DNA from: Asanoa iriomotensis
GTDB lineage: Bacteria; Actinomycetota; Actinomycetes; Mycobacteriales; Micromonosporaceae
Reading direction: 5' to 3'
Assembly: GCF_016862515.1 (NCBI RefSeq)
Contig: NZ_BONC01000026.1
Span: forward strand, 1-64,000
Length of the DNA stretch: 64,000 nt
Below are positions 19,178-27,933 of the stretch, one piece after another. The first letter of the stretch is position 1. Each line of letters begins with the position of its first letter. A program made the position numbers and the translations under genes. The notes below the pieces were generated by a model. The model searched no databases. It had not been told where the DNA came from and worked only from the letters and a program-made list of their open reading frames with translations.

Positions 19178-19708
19178 CTAGGGCGCCGGGCAGGACTGGG
19201 GCGGCAGCTTCGGCTCGCCGCCCGCGGCCAGCTCCACAAGTGACTGGTTGACCTCGGTCGAGGTGGCGAGCTGCTTGAACTGGTCGCCGATCACCACGTC
19301 GACGACGTCGTCCTTGCGGGCCGGGTCGTATTCCGTCTTGGCCTCGTCGAGGAAGTAGGCCCGGATCACGTGCGCGCCGGCGACCGCCTTGGGTCCGTAG
19401 CGGAGCAGGGCGACACCGTCGACCGCGGTCTTCGAGTTGCCCTTCTTGATCACCTGGAACTTGCGGTTGGCGAAGTCGCTGCCGACCGAATCCGCGATGC
19501 CTACCTTGTCGGTCGCGTTGAAGACATTGATCTTGATGTCCTCGGACTTCTTCAGTGTCAGATCGACGACTGGCCAACCTTCGGGACACTGCGCCGCGAG
19601 GGTGCGACCCTTCTGCGAGTCGTCGACCAGCGCGTAGACCACAAAGGCCACAGCCAGCACGGCGAGCGCACTCACGACGACGAGCGCTCGCACTCGCGCA
19701 AAGGTCAT
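19178..19708 (-). CDS. LytR C-terminal domain envelope protein (Cei-like)
   Basis: This 176-residue protein has one N-terminal membrane anchor (VRALVVVSALAVLAVAFVVYAL) and an outside LytR_C domain (INVFNATDKVGIADSVGSDF, then NRKFQVIKKGN and VIRAYFLDEAKTEYDPARKD). It is the positional counterpart of M. tuberculosis Rv2700 (Cei, cell envelope integrity), which also sits between suhB and the DUF4193 gene. It probably binds or helps assemble cell wall polymers. The ATG at 19708 is preceded by GGGAG. A longer frame to 19777 is less likely. Confidence 0.8.
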   Translation of the reverse strand: MTFARVRALVVVSALAVLAVAFVVYALVDDSQKGRTLAAQCPEGWPVVDLTLKKSEDIKINVFNATDKVGIADSVGSDFANRKFQVIKKGNSKTAVDGVALLRYGPKAVAGAHVIRAYFLDEAKTEYDPARKDDVVDVVIGDQFKQLATSTEVNQSLVELAAGGEPKLPPQSCPAP

Positions 19709-20095
19709 ATCCCGCTCCCGTGCAGGTGACGGTGATGGTGCACGGTTGGCGCTGCCTGCTGGCGTGGCCTCGGTCACCCGGTCTGCGACCGAGGTTAACG
19801 GTTGTCCGCTCGACGCGCGGAAACACCCGGGACATCCCCGGCGCGCCGAACGTGATCCACGGCGTCAGACACCTATCTTCGTGTCGCCTGAGTCACATCG
19901 GGAACAACTTCGGGCCAAAGAGCGTCTTAGAGGGCCACGAGGGCGGTATACATGCCTCCCGCAGGGGCAGGTAAGGTACCGCGCTCGCGGGCGCCCGTCG
20001 GGCCCGCGCCCGAAGTTTCGCGGCCGACCGGGAACCGAAACACCGTCGCTTGGCGTTACACCTAGGCGACTTATCGATACGGGAGAGTGACACCG
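19709..20095. other. 387-base intergenic region between cei-like and DUF4193 genes
   Basis: No gene is supported. TATACAT at 19947-19953 is the best -10 candidate for the DUF4193 gene, with no good -35. That would leave a leader of about 140 bases containing GC-rich inverted segments (GCTCGCGGGCGCCCG near 19982-19996). The ribosome binding site is GGGAGA at 20081-20086. Confidence 0.4.
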
Positions 20096-20392
20096 ATGGC
20101 CACCGACTACGACGCCCCGCGTCGCGACGAGGTCGACCTCGGCGAGGACAGCCTGGAAGAGCTCAAGGCCCGGCGCACGGACGCACAGTCGGGCGCCGTG
20201 GACGTCGACGAGGCCGAAGTGGCTGAGAGCTTTGAGCTGCCGGGCGCCGACCTCGCCGACGAAGAGCTCACGGTCAAGGTGCTGCCGATGCAGCAGGACG
20301 AGTTCCGCTGCGCGCGCTGTTTCCTTGTCCACCACCGCAGCCAGCTCGCCTACGAGCGCAATGGCGACCTGATCTGCCGGGAATGTGCCTGA
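20096..20392 (+). CDS. DUF4193 family protein
   Basis: This 98-residue acidic protein starts MATDYDAPRRDEVD and ends with a zinc-ribbon-like block, FRCARCFLVHHRSQLA and LICRECA (two CxxC pairs). It corresponds to the family of M. tuberculosis Rv2699c in the same gene order. The family is highly conserved in actinobacteria but functionally unknown. The middle is rich in Glu and Asp. GGGAGA precedes the ATG by about nine bases. Confidence 0.85.
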   Translation: MATDYDAPRRDEVDLGEDSLEELKARRTDAQSGAVDVDEAEVAESFELPGADLADEELTVKVLPMQQDEFRCARCFLVHHRSQLAYERNGDLICRECA

Positions 20393-20512
20393 CCGGCGAT
20401 CGCTGACCAGGGCGGCGGCCCCCGACGGGTCGCCGCCGACGACCACTAGACCTGCGGTCGTGGCCTCGACCTGCTTGACTCGTAACGACGGGACACAAGC
20501 GGGAGGGCACAG

Positions 20513-21319
20513 ATGAGCCACGCCGAACGGTCCGCGGGCGACCCGGACTCCGCCGCCCCTCCGGAGTCCCCGCCCGAGGCCGCCGAGATTGGCGACACGG
20601 TCGCCAAGCTCACCGCCGAGGATCTCGAGCCCGGCCAGCGCAACCGCCTGCTCGGGCGGCTGGTCGGCCAGGTGCGCGCCCGCGGGGTGGGCGACCTGTT
20701 CAAGCCGCGTGCCGCGCTGAAATGGATCGCCGACGCCGTCAACGACGTCGCACCGTACGTCGACGTGCGCGACCTCGAGACGCTCCGCAAGCACCACCCC
20801 GGCCTCGACGACGACGATCTCGCCGAGCGCCTCGTCCGCAACGCCAGCCGCGCCACGGCCGGCGTCGGCGCCGCCGGCGGCGGTGTCGCCGCCATCGAGT
20901 GGGCCGCGACGCCCACCCTGCTCTCCGCACCGGTGCTGCTCGCCGCCGAGACCGTCACCGTCGTGGCCATCGAGATCAAGCTGATCGGCGAGCTGCACGA
21001 GGTGTACGGGCAGCCGGTGCCCGGCAACGGCGCGCAGCGCGCGATCCCGCTGGTGATGGCCTGGTCGCAGCAGCGCGGCGTCAACCCGATCGTGCCCGGC
21101 GTCGGCATCGGCGCCGTGCTCGGCACCGCCGCCCGCAAGGAGATGCGCGACCGGCTGCTGCGCCGGTTCGGCCGCAACCTGACCACCCTGGGCCCGTTCC
21201 TGACCGGTGCCGCGGTCGCCAGCTACCTCAACAGCCGGGCCACGAAGGCGATCGGCGAGCAGGTCATCAAGGACCTGCGGAAGCGCAAGCGGAACGTCAT
21301 CGAGGGAGAGGCGCGCTGA
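20513..21319 (+). CDS. Conserved membrane-associated protein of unknown function
   Basis: I do not recognise a named family. The 268-residue protein has an acidic Pro/Ser-rich N-terminus of about 30 residues. A helical charged part follows (ALKWIADAVNDVAPYVDVRD, then LRKHHPGLDDDDLAERLV). Gly/Ala-rich hydrophobic segments lie at about residues 113-150 and 185-235, and the C-terminus is basic ([10 protein letters not shown]). It could sit at the membrane. Its 3' end overlaps the convergent DUF3093 gene by 23 bases. GGGAGGG precedes the ATG. Confidence 0.65.
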   Translation: MSHAERSAGDPDSAAPPESPPEAAEIGDTVAKLTAEDLEPGQRNRLLGRLVGQVRARGVGDLFKPRAALKWIADAVNDVAPYVDVRDLETLRKHHPGLDDDDLAERLVRNASRATAGVGAAGGGVAAIEWAATPTLLSAPVLLAAETVTVVAIEIKLIGELHEVYGQPVPGNGAQRAIPLVMAWSQQRGVNPIVPGVGIGAVLGTAARKEMRDRLLRRFGRNLTTLGPFLTGAAVASYLNSRATKAIGEQVIKDLRKRKRNVIEGEAR

Positions 21320-21767
21320 CCTTCGCGCGGGTGATGCCCTCCGCCAGCCGGACCGGGTCACGGGAGCTGACCACCCAGTACGGCGTCGGGTCGGCCGGGT
21401 CGTCGATGACCACCTGCACGGCGCCGGCGATCCACGGCCGCTGCACGACGAAGGCCAGCTCGTGGTTGCCGACGCCGAGCAGCTCGCGCTTGCCGGCCGC
21501 GTCCAGCGGCACCGCGTCGGTGACGAACGACAGCGGGATGTGCGCGTCGTCGACGTGCAGCTCGCCGCCGCGGACCGCGATCCGGATCCGCCCGGCCCGA
21601 GCGAGCCCGAGAAGGGCCAGCGGGATCAGCACCACGAACGGGAGCCAGGCACGCATGCCGCCGGCACCCATCCACACCTCGAAGGCCAGCAGCGCCGCGA
21701 CACCCACCCCGCAGAGCCACAGCCACCATGGGAGCCGTAACCGCTCGGCGTAGTCATCGGTAGCCAC
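21297..21767 (-). CDS. DUF3093 family membrane protein
   Basis: This 156-residue protein opens (V)[17 protein letters not shown], the DUF3093 signature. Two membrane helices ([18 protein letters not shown] and [16 protein letters not shown]) are followed by a soluble domain with [13 protein letters not shown] and [17 protein letters not shown]. It matches M. tuberculosis Rv2698 in family and place, next to dut. The GTG start follows TACCCT by eight bases, consistent with a leaderless message. Its function is unknown. Confidence 0.8.
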   Translation of the reverse strand: MATDDYAERLRLPWWLWLCGVGVAALLAFEVWMGAGGMRAWLPFVVLIPLALLGLARAGRIRIAVRGGELHVDDAHIPLSFVTDAVPLDAAGKRELLGVGNHELAFVVQRPWIAGAVQVVIDDPADPTPYWVVSSRDPVRLAEGITRAKVSAPLPR

Positions 21768-21856
21768 GATGTCCGAGGGTACGGCGCGCCGTACGCTCGG
21801 CACCCGGCAGGATAGGTAGGACCGCGCCCGCGGGACCCACACAGAAAGCTGACACT

Positions 21857-22330
21857 GTGACCGACGCCGCCGTCCGGGTGGCTGTGCGCCAGCTCGACCC
21901 GGACCTCCCGCTCCCGTCGTACGCCCATCCCGGTGACGCGGGTGCCGACCTGTCGGCGGCCGCCGACGTGGAGATCCCACCCGGTGGCCGGGCCATGGTG
22001 CCGACCGGTGTGGCGATCGCGCTGCCCGAGGGTTTCGTCGGCCTGGTGCACCCGCGCTCCGGCCTGGCCGCCCGGATGGGCGTGACGGTGCTCAACGCGC
22101 CCGGCACGGTCGACGCCGGCTACCGCGGTGAGATCCTCATCAACCTGGTAAACCACGACCCGTCCGCGCCTGCGAAGATCTCGCGCGGCGACCGTGTCGC
22201 GCAGCTTGTCGTGCAGCGCGTCGAGCGGGCACACTTCCACGTCGTCGAGGACCTGCCCGAATCCGTACGCGGGTCCGGTGGGCACGGCTCGACCGGCGGG
22301 GTGGCCTCTTCCGAAAGGCAGGCGGACTGA
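21857..22330 (+). CDS. dut: dUTP diphosphatase
   Basis: This 157-residue trimeric enzyme hydrolyses dUTP to dUMP, keeping uracil out of DNA and supplying dTMP synthesis. All five motifs can be read: [41 protein letters not shown] and the C-terminal [10 protein letters not shown] arm. It starts with GTG. It is the first gene of an operon with DUF3710 (1-base overlap), the OB-fold protein and DUF3159, as in Mycobacterium (Rv2697c onward). Confidence 0.95.
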   Translation: MTDAAVRVAVRQLDPDLPLPSYAHPGDAGADLSAAADVEIPPGGRAMVPTGVAIALPEGFVGLVHPRSGLAARMGVTVLNAPGTVDAGYRGEILINLVNHDPSAPAKISRGDRVAQLVVQRVERAHFHVVEDLPESVRGSGGHGSTGGVASSERQAD

Positions 22331-23055
22331 TGTTCTCGCGAGGCGGATCCGGGCGGCACGCCCGTGGCGATCGGGGCGGCCGTTCCGATCGCCCGGCCCG
22401 GGGCAGCGCCCCGGTGCCACAGCCGCCGGCCGAGCGTCGGCACGGCCCCTACGACATCTCCGAGGCACCGTCCGGTGTGGAGCGCCTCGACCTGGGCAGC
22501 CTGCAGATCCCGGCCGTGCCCGAGGTGGAGATCCGCGTCCAGGCCAACCCCGACGGCGCCGTGCAGCAGGTCGTACTGGTCAACGGCGACAACGCGCTGC
22601 AGGTCGGCGTGTTCGCCGCACCGCGCTCCGAGGGCATCTGGGAAGAGGTCCGCGAGGAGATCCGCGAGTCGCTGTTCAGCGAGGGTGTCGCGGTGCAGGA
22701 GACCGAGGGGGAATACGGGGTCGAGCTGCGCGCCCGCGTGCGCACCGCCGACGGCCTGACCGACCTGCGCTTCCTCGGCGTCGACGGGCCGCGCTGGATG
22801 GTCCGTGGCGTGTTCCAGGGCCCGGCCGCGACCGACCCGTCCCGGGCCGGGGTGCTGGTCGAGTGCCTGCACGGGCTCGTGGTCGACCGTGGGCAGGAGG
22901 CCAAGCCGGTGCGCGAGCCGCTGCCGCTGCGGCTGCCCAAGGAGGCCAGCGAGCAGGTGCACGAGCAGCAGGCCGCGCCGGAGACGCCGCTGGCGCCGCC
23001 GGCCAACGGTTCCGGCCCCGGACCGCGCCGCCGGCCCTCGCCTCGACCACGCTGA
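22330..23055 (+). CDS. DUF3710 family protein
   Basis: This 241-residue soluble protein has a basic, Gly/Arg-rich N-terminus of 40 residues. The conserved core contains GPYDISEAPSGVERLDLGSLQIP, split here as GPYDISEAP and VERLDLGSLQIP. It continues with AFAAPRSEGIWEEV-like sequence (VFAAPRSEGIWEEVREEI), RFLGVDGPRWMVRGVFQG and DRGQEAKPVREPLPLRLP. The last 40 residues are Pro/Ala-rich. It is the Rv2696c family, always next to dut. The function is unknown. The start codon shares one base with the dut stop. Confidence 0.85.
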   Translation: MFSRGGSGRHARGDRGGRSDRPARGSAPVPQPPAERRHGPYDISEAPSGVERLDLGSLQIPAVPEVEIRVQANPDGAVQQVVLVNGDNALQVGVFAAPRSEGIWEEVREEIRESLFSEGVAVQETEGEYGVELRARVRTADGLTDLRFLGVDGPRWMVRGVFQGPAATDPSRAGVLVECLHGLVVDRGQEAKPVREPLPLRLPKEASEQVHEQQAAPETPLAPPANGSGPGPRRRPSPRPR

Positions 23056-23177
23056 GCGATCGACACCTTTCTCCGCGTCGACCCATCGGCGTGGGGAGGT
23101 GTGTGGCGCCGGTCACGCGTACGCTGAAAGGGGCGTGCGCCCGGCCGGGGCGCCGAGGAGAGTGAAGCGCAAAGGTC

Positions 23178-23558
23178 ATGGCCATCGACCAGAGCCGCAC
23201 GTCGCTGCGGCGCTTCTTTCAGCGGCTGACGGCTGACGAGGAGACCCTGGAGGCGGAAAACCTCCAGCGGGAGAGCGCGAAGTCCGGCTGTGTGCCGGCC
23301 GGGCTCTGCATGCGCGGGCAGCTCGTGGCACTGAGCGGGCGCCTCAAGACCGTCGTCTACACCCCCCGCACCAACCTCCCCACGCTCGAGGCCGACCTCT
23401 ACGACGGCAGCGACGTGGTGACGCTGGTGTGGCTGGGCCGGCGGCACATCGCGGGGATCGAGCCGGGGCGACAACTGACCGCGCGTGGTCGCGTCGCGGT
23501 GCGGGATGACCGTAAAGTCATCTACAACCCGTACTACGAGCTGGAAGCCACCAGATGA
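23178..23558 (+). CDS. OB-fold nucleic acid binding domain protein
   Basis: This 126-residue protein has an OB-fold covering about residues 40-120 (GQLVALSGRLKTVVYTPR, then LEADLYDGSDVVTLVWLGRR and LTARGRVAVRDDRKVIYNPYYE). Such folds bind single-stranded nucleic acid. It matches the Rv2694c family by position between DUF3710 and DUF3159. AAAGG lies immediately before the ATG. Its last codons overlap the next gene by four bases. Confidence 0.8.
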   Translation: MAIDQSRTSLRRFFQRLTADEETLEAENLQRESAKSGCVPAGLCMRGQLVALSGRLKTVVYTPRTNLPTLEADLYDGSDVVTLVWLGRRHIAGIEPGRQLTARGRVAVRDDRKVIYNPYYELEATR

Positions 23559-24235
23559 CCTCTGCGCCGCGCGCCGCCGACGAGTCCACCCGCGACCCCG
23601 ACGGCGAGGAGCCGCTGCCCCCGTTCGGTGAGATGGTCTCGCAGCAGCTCGGCGGCTGGCGGGGGCTGGTCGAGTCGAGCATCCCGATCCTGGTGTTCGT
23701 CGTCGTCAACATCGTCTGGGATCTCAACCCCGCGCTGATCGCGTCGGTCGGCATCGCCCTGGTGATCGGCGGGGTGCGGCTGGCGCAGAAGCGCCCGGTC
23801 CGGCACGCCGTCAACGGCCTGTTCGGCATCGCCCTGGGTGCGCTGATCGCCTGGCGCACCGGCGAGGCCCGCGACTTCTACCTGCCGGGCATCATCCAGA
23901 GCTACATCTTCGCCGCCGCGCTGCTGGTCTCGGCGGCCGTGCGGCAACCGCTGGTCGGCTGGGGCTGGTCGGTGATCATGGCGGGCGGCAAGTCCGAGTG
24001 GCGCCAGGACCGCCGGCTGATGCGCACGTTCATATGGCTCACCGTGCTCTGGGCCGTGGTCTGGATCCTCAAGGTCAGCGCGCAGGCCTGGCTCTGGTAC
24101 GACAAGCAGGACGACCTGCTCGGCGTCGCCCGGCTGGTGCTCGGCACGCCGCCCTACGTGCTGCTCGCGCTGTTCACGGTCGCCGTGGTCCGCCGGGTCA
24201 CCCGCGACCGCGAGCCGGTGGTCGAGAGCGCCTGA
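23555..24235 (+). CDS. DUF3159 family membrane protein
   Basis: This 226-residue protein has a short hydrophilic N-terminus, then LPPFGEMVSQQLGGWRGLVESS and about five or six membrane helices. Conserved stretches include LFGIALGALIAWRTGEARDFYLPGI and TWLTVLWAVVWILK-like sequence (IWLTVLWAVVWILKV). It corresponds to Rv2693c. Its role is unknown; a transport or membrane-associated function next to the Trk genes is possible. The ATGA overlap with the OB-fold gene indicates coupling. It is the last gene of the dut operon before the long hairpin. Confidence 0.8.
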   Translation: MTSAPRAADESTRDPDGEEPLPPFGEMVSQQLGGWRGLVESSIPILVFVVVNIVWDLNPALIASVGIALVIGGVRLAQKRPVRHAVNGLFGIALGALIAWRTGEARDFYLPGIIQSYIFAAALLVSAAVRQPLVGWGWSVIMAGGKSEWRQDRRLMRTFIWLTVLWAVVWILKVSAQAWLWYDKQDDLLGVARLVLGTPPYVLLALFTVAVVRRVTRDREPVVESA

Positions 24236-24240
24236 AGCGA

Positions 24241-24362
24241 AAGCAACGGTCCGTTACTAACGCTTTCCGCATAGGAACGGTCCGTTGCTAACTCGCCGCG
24301 AGCGTGTGCCGTTAACAACGGACCGTTCCTATAGCGAAAGCGTTAGTAACGGACCGTTCCTT
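24241..24362. repeat. Double-length palindromic repeat, copy 3 (bidirectional terminator)
   Basis: The segments 24241-24292 and 24311-24362 are inverted copies 52 bases long, with few mismatches, around an 18-base loop. Each arm carries the core AACGGTCCGTT twice (24245-24255 and 24276-24286 on the left). It is therefore two units of the element at 4118 and 14724 placed end to end in each arm. It fills the junction between DUF3159 and ceoC. Confidence 0.85.
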
Positions 24363-24367
24363 GCGAG

Positions 24368-25054
24368 CTAGGTCAGCGCGCGGCGGTCGGTGGCGTCGGG
24401 GCCAAGGATGACCGCGCGGACGGCGTCCTCGACCTCGGCCGTGCAGACGAAGATCAGCTCGTCGCCGGCCTCCAGCGGGTCGTCCGGCGTCGGCACCAGC
24501 ACGCGCCGGCCGCGCAGGATCGCGGTGAGCGCCGAGTCGCGGGGGAGCGGCACGTTGCGCACCGGCAGGCCCACGTAGGGCGCGGTCGGCGGCAGCGTGA
24601 TCTCCACGAGGTTGGCCTCGCCCTGGCGGAACGTCATCAGCCGCACCAGGTCGCCGACCGTGACCGCCTCCTCGACCAGAGCGGCCATCAGCCGCGGCTT
24701 GCTCACCGCGACGTCGACGCCCCACTGCTCGGTGAACAGCCACTCGTTCTCGGCGCGGTTGACCCGGGCGACCACCCGCGGCACCGCGAACTCGGTCTTG
24801 GCGAGCAGCGAGACGACCAGGTTGACCTTGTCGTCGCCGGTGGCCGCGACCACCACGTCGCAGGTCGCGACGTTGGACTCCTCGAGGCTGGCCAGCTCGC
24901 AGGCGTCGGCCAGGATCCACTCGGCGGCCGGCACGCGCTCCGGCCGCAGCATCTTCGGCGAACGCTCGATGAGCATCACCTCGTGGCCGTTGCCGACGAG
25001 CTCGGCGGCGATCGAGCGGCCCACGTTGCCCGCTCCGGCGATGGCGACCCGCAT
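24368..25054 (-). CDS. ceoC: TrkA-type K+ uptake regulatory protein (CeoC-like)
   Basis: This 228-residue cytoplasmic protein has an RCK_N Rossmann domain (MRVAIAGAGNVGRSIAAELV; GxGxxG at residues 7-12, then CDVVVAATGDDKVNL). A C-terminal RCK_C domain follows (NLVEITLPPTAPYVGLPVRN to ELIFVCTAEVEDAV). Such subunits bind NAD(H) or nucleotides and gate a membrane K+ transporter. The ATG lies two bases after the stop of the paralogous ceoB gene, so the two are one operon, as in M. tuberculosis Rv2691-Rv2692. No TrkH/TrkG membrane subunit is in the window. Confidence 0.85.
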   Translation of the reverse strand: MRVAIAGAGNVGRSIAAELVGNGHEVMLIERSPKMLRPERVPAAEWILADACELASLEESNVATCDVVVAATGDDKVNLVVSLLAKTEFAVPRVVARVNRAENEWLFTEQWGVDVAVSKPRLMAALVEEAVTVGDLVRLMTFRQGEANLVEITLPPTAPYVGLPVRNVPLPRDSALTAILRGRRVLVPTPDDPLEAGDELIFVCTAEVEDAVRAVILGPDATDRRALT

Positions 25055-25056
25055 GG

Positions 25057-25722
25057 TCAGTGCCCCCCTTCCGGAGCGGCGGCGGCGACCTCGGTCACCG
25101 ACGTGGCGATGTCGTCGGTGACCAGCATGAACAGCTGGTCACCCTCCTGGATCACGGTCGACGCCGTGGGCAGGGTGCCGATGCCGAAGCGCATGACGTA
25201 CGCCGCCCGCGCACCGACCGCGTCCTCCAGCGAGCGCAGCAGGCGGCCGATCCAGTCCTTGTGCGCCGGCACCTCGATGATCGAGACGGTGCTGGTCGGG
25301 TCGCGGAAGATCTCGGCGTGCCCCTCGGGCAGCAGGTGCCGGATCATCCGGTCCGCGGTCCACCGGACCGTGGCCACCGTCGGGATGCCCAGCCGCTCGT
25401 ACACCTCGGCGCGTTTCTGGTCGTAGATCCGGGCCGCGACGCGCGTCACACCGAACGTCTCGCGGGCCAGCCGGGCCGAGATGATGTTGGAGTTGTCACC
25501 GCTGGAGACGGCGGCGAACGCGTCGGCCCGCTCGATGCCGGCCTCCCGCAGCACGTCGCGGTCGAAACCCACGCCGGCCACCGTGATCCCGCCGAACTCG
25601 GGCCCCAACCGGCGGAACGCGTCGGCATTCTGGTCGATGACGGCCACCGAATGGCCGCGCTCTTCGAGGGTGTGTGCGAGCGTCGAGCCGACGCGACCAC
25701 ATCCCATGATCACGACGTGCAC
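25057..25722 (-). CDS. ceoB: TrkA-type K+ uptake regulatory protein (CeoB-like)
   Basis: This 221-residue RCK protein has VVIMGCGRVGSTLAHTLEE (GxGxxG near residues 7-12), the acidic end of strand 2 (VAVIDQN), and AFAAVSSGDNSNIISARLA. A C-terminal RCK_C lobe ends QLFMLVTDD. It pairs with the downstream ceoC product to regulate potassium transport. GTG 25722 is preferred to 25740 because GGAAGGGG lies about nine bases upstream. It is divergent from the APC permease gene with about 117 bases between. Confidence 0.85.
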   Translation of the reverse strand: MHVVIMGCGRVGSTLAHTLEERGHSVAVIDQNADAFRRLGPEFGGITVAGVGFDRDVLREAGIERADAFAAVSSGDNSNIISARLARETFGVTRVAARIYDQKRAEVYERLGIPTVATVRWTADRMIRHLLPEGHAEIFRDPTSTVSIIEVPAHKDWIGRLLRSLEDAVGARAAYVMRFGIGTLPTASTVIQEGDQLFMLVTDDIATSVTEVAAAAPEGGH

Positions 25723-25839
25723 CGGTGACACCCCTTCCACGGCGGATTACGGCCGATTGACCGTACCGCCTGGCGGCCGATCTTCGGCGCGGCCCTACCG
25801 CTCGGCGGCCCTTTCCAGCCGGCCGTACCCTTACCCGTT

Positions 25840-27933
25840 GTGGCCAGACCCACCTCGGTGATGAAGCGTCTGCTGCTGGGCCGACCGTTCCGGTCGGACC
25901 GGCTGCAGCACACGCTGCTGCCCAAGCGCATCGCCCTGCCGGTGTTCGCCTCCGACGCGCTGTCCAGCGTCGCGTACGCGCCGGACGAGATCCTGCTGAC
26001 GCTCTCCATCGCCGGCGCCTCGGCGTACGTGTTCTCGCCCTGGGTCGCACTCGCCGTGGTCGTCGTGATGCTCACCGTGGTCGCCAGCTACCGGCAGAAC
26101 GTGCACGCGTACCCGTCCGGCGGCGGCGACTACGAGGTGGCCACGGTCAACCTGGGCCCGAAGTTCGGCATCGGCGTGGCCAGCGCGTTGCTGGTCGACT
26201 ACGTGCTGACGGTGGCCGTGTCGGTGTCGTCGGGCGTGGCCAACCTCGGCTCCGTGGTCCCGTGGGTGGCGGAGCACAAGATCGCGGTGGCGGTCGGCGC
26301 CGTCGTGGTGCTGACCGCGATCAACCTGCGCGGCCTGCGGGAGTCGGGCACCGCGTTCGCCATCCCCACGTACGGCTTCATGATCGTCATCATCGGCATG
26401 CTGTTGACCGGTTTCTTCCGGATATTCGTGCTCGGTGACGATCTCCAGGCGCCCAGTGCGGGTTTGACCATCGCGGCCGAGCATGACGTGACCGGCTTCG
26501 CGATGGTCTTTCTGTTACTGCGGACGTTCTCCTCCGGTGCGGCGGCGCTGACCGGTGTCGAGGCGATCTCCAACGGCGTGCCCGCGTTCAAGCCGCCCAA
26601 GAGCCGCAACGCGGCGACCACGCTGCTGCTGCTCGGCACGGTGGCGGTCACCATGCTGGTCGGCATCGTCTACCTGTCGCGCCTGACCCACCTGCAGTTC
26701 ATGGAGGACCCGGGCCGGCAGATCGTCGGCGGTGCGGGCGACTACGTGCAGAAGACGGTGACCACCCAGCTCGGCGAGACCGTGTTCGGCAACGGCTCGG
26801 TGCTGCTCTACGTGGTGGCCGGCGCCACGGCGCTGATCCTGTTCCTGGCCGCCAACACCGCGTTCAACGGCTTCCCGGTGCTCGGCTCGATCCTGGCGCA
26901 GGACCGCTATCTGCCCCGCCAGCTGCACACCCGCGGTGACCGGCTGGCGTTCTCCAACGGCATCATCTTCCTGGCCGTGTTCGCGATCGTGCTGATCGTC
27001 GCGTTCCAGGCCGAGGTGACCCGGCTGATCCAGCTCTACATCGTGGGCGTGTTCGTCTCGTTCACGCTGTCGCAGACCGGCATGATCCGGCACTGGAACC
27101 GGCTGTTGCCGCGTGAGCGCGACCCCGGGGCGCGCCGCCGGATGCAGCGGGCGCGGGCCATCAACACGTTCGGCGCGTTCCTCACCGGCACCGTGCTGGT
27201 CATCGTGCTGGTCACGAAGTTCCTCCTCGGCGCGTGGATCGCGATCGCCGCGATGCTGGTGATCTACGCGGTGATGCTGGCCATCCGGCAGCACTACGAC
27301 CGGGTCGCGCGGGAGTTGGCGCCCGACGAGGGCCGGCCGATGCTGCCGGCCCGCAACCACGCCGTCGTGCTCGTCTCCAAGGTGCACATGCCGACCCTGC
27401 GGGCAGTCGCGTACGCGCAGGCGACCCGGCCCGACACGATCACCGCCGTGACAGTCAACGTCGACGACAAGGACACCCGCGCCGTGCAGGCGGAGTGGGA
27501 GCGGCGCGAGGTGCCGGTCCCGCTGACGGTCATCGACTCGCCCTACCGGGAGATCACCCGGCCGATCATCGACTTCGTCAAGCGGGTCCGCACGGACTCG
27601 CCGCGCGACGTGGTCACGGTCTTCATCCCCGAGTACGTCGTCGGCCACTGGTGGGAGAACCTGCTGCACAACCAGAGCGCGCTGCGGCTCAAGGGCCGGC
27701 TGCTGTTCGAGCCGGGCGTGATGGTGACCAGCGTGCCGTGGCAGCTCGCCTCGAGCCAGACCCGCAACCTCGACCGGCTGGACGCGACGCTGATCCGTGG
27801 GCCGGCGCGCGGCCCGCGCAACCGGGGTGGCCACAAGCACGGCCCGATGGTCACGCCCGAGGCCACCGAGCCGACGTCGCCTGGCGCGCCGGGCGGGGAC
27901 GAGACCGCGCCGGCCCCGGCGGACCGCGCGTGA
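25840..27933 (+). CDS. APC superfamily permease (amino acid or cation), Rv2690c-like
   Basis: This 697-residue membrane protein has about twelve helices in the first 480 residues. It starts with LPVFASDALSSVAYAPDEIL, typical of this APC subgroup, and SYRQNVHAYPSGGGDYEVA in the substrate-binding region. The last 200 residues are soluble and UspA-like (AVTVNVDDKDTRAVQAEWER, VVTVFIPEYVVGHWWENLLH), followed by a Pro/Ala-rich tail. Neighbouring ceoB/ceoC suggest a link to potassium, but the substrate is unknown. Its GTGA stop/start overlap with the RNA methyltransferase gene indicates an operon. Confidence 0.85.
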   Translation: MARPTSVMKRLLLGRPFRSDRLQHTLLPKRIALPVFASDALSSVAYAPDEILLTLSIAGASAYVFSPWVALAVVVVMLTVVASYRQNVHAYPSGGGDYEVATVNLGPKFGIGVASALLVDYVLTVAVSVSSGVANLGSVVPWVAEHKIAVAVGAVVVLTAINLRGLRESGTAFAIPTYGFMIVIIGMLLTGFFRIFVLGDDLQAPSAGLTIAAEHDVTGFAMVFLLLRTFSSGAAALTGVEAISNGVPAFKPPKSRNAATTLLLLGTVAVTMLVGIVYLSRLTHLQFMEDPGRQIVGGAGDYVQKTVTTQLGETVFGNGSVLLYVVAGATALILFLAANTAFNGFPVLGSILAQDRYLPRQLHTRGDRLAFSNGIIFLAVFAIVLIVAFQAEVTRLIQLYIVGVFVSFTLSQTGMIRHWNRLLPRERDPGARRRMQRARAINTFGAFLTGTVLVIVLVTKFLLGAWIAIAAMLVIYAVMLAIRQHYDRVARELAPDEGRPMLPARNHAVVLVSKVHMPTLRAVAYAQATRPDTITAVTVNVDDKDTRAVQAEWERREVPVPLTVIDSPYREITRPIIDFVKRVRTDSPRDVVTVFIPEYVVGHWWENLLHNQSALRLKGRLLFEPGVMVTSVPWQLASSQTRNLDRLDATLIRGPARGPRNRGGHKHGPMVTPEATEPTSPGAPGGDETAPAPADRA

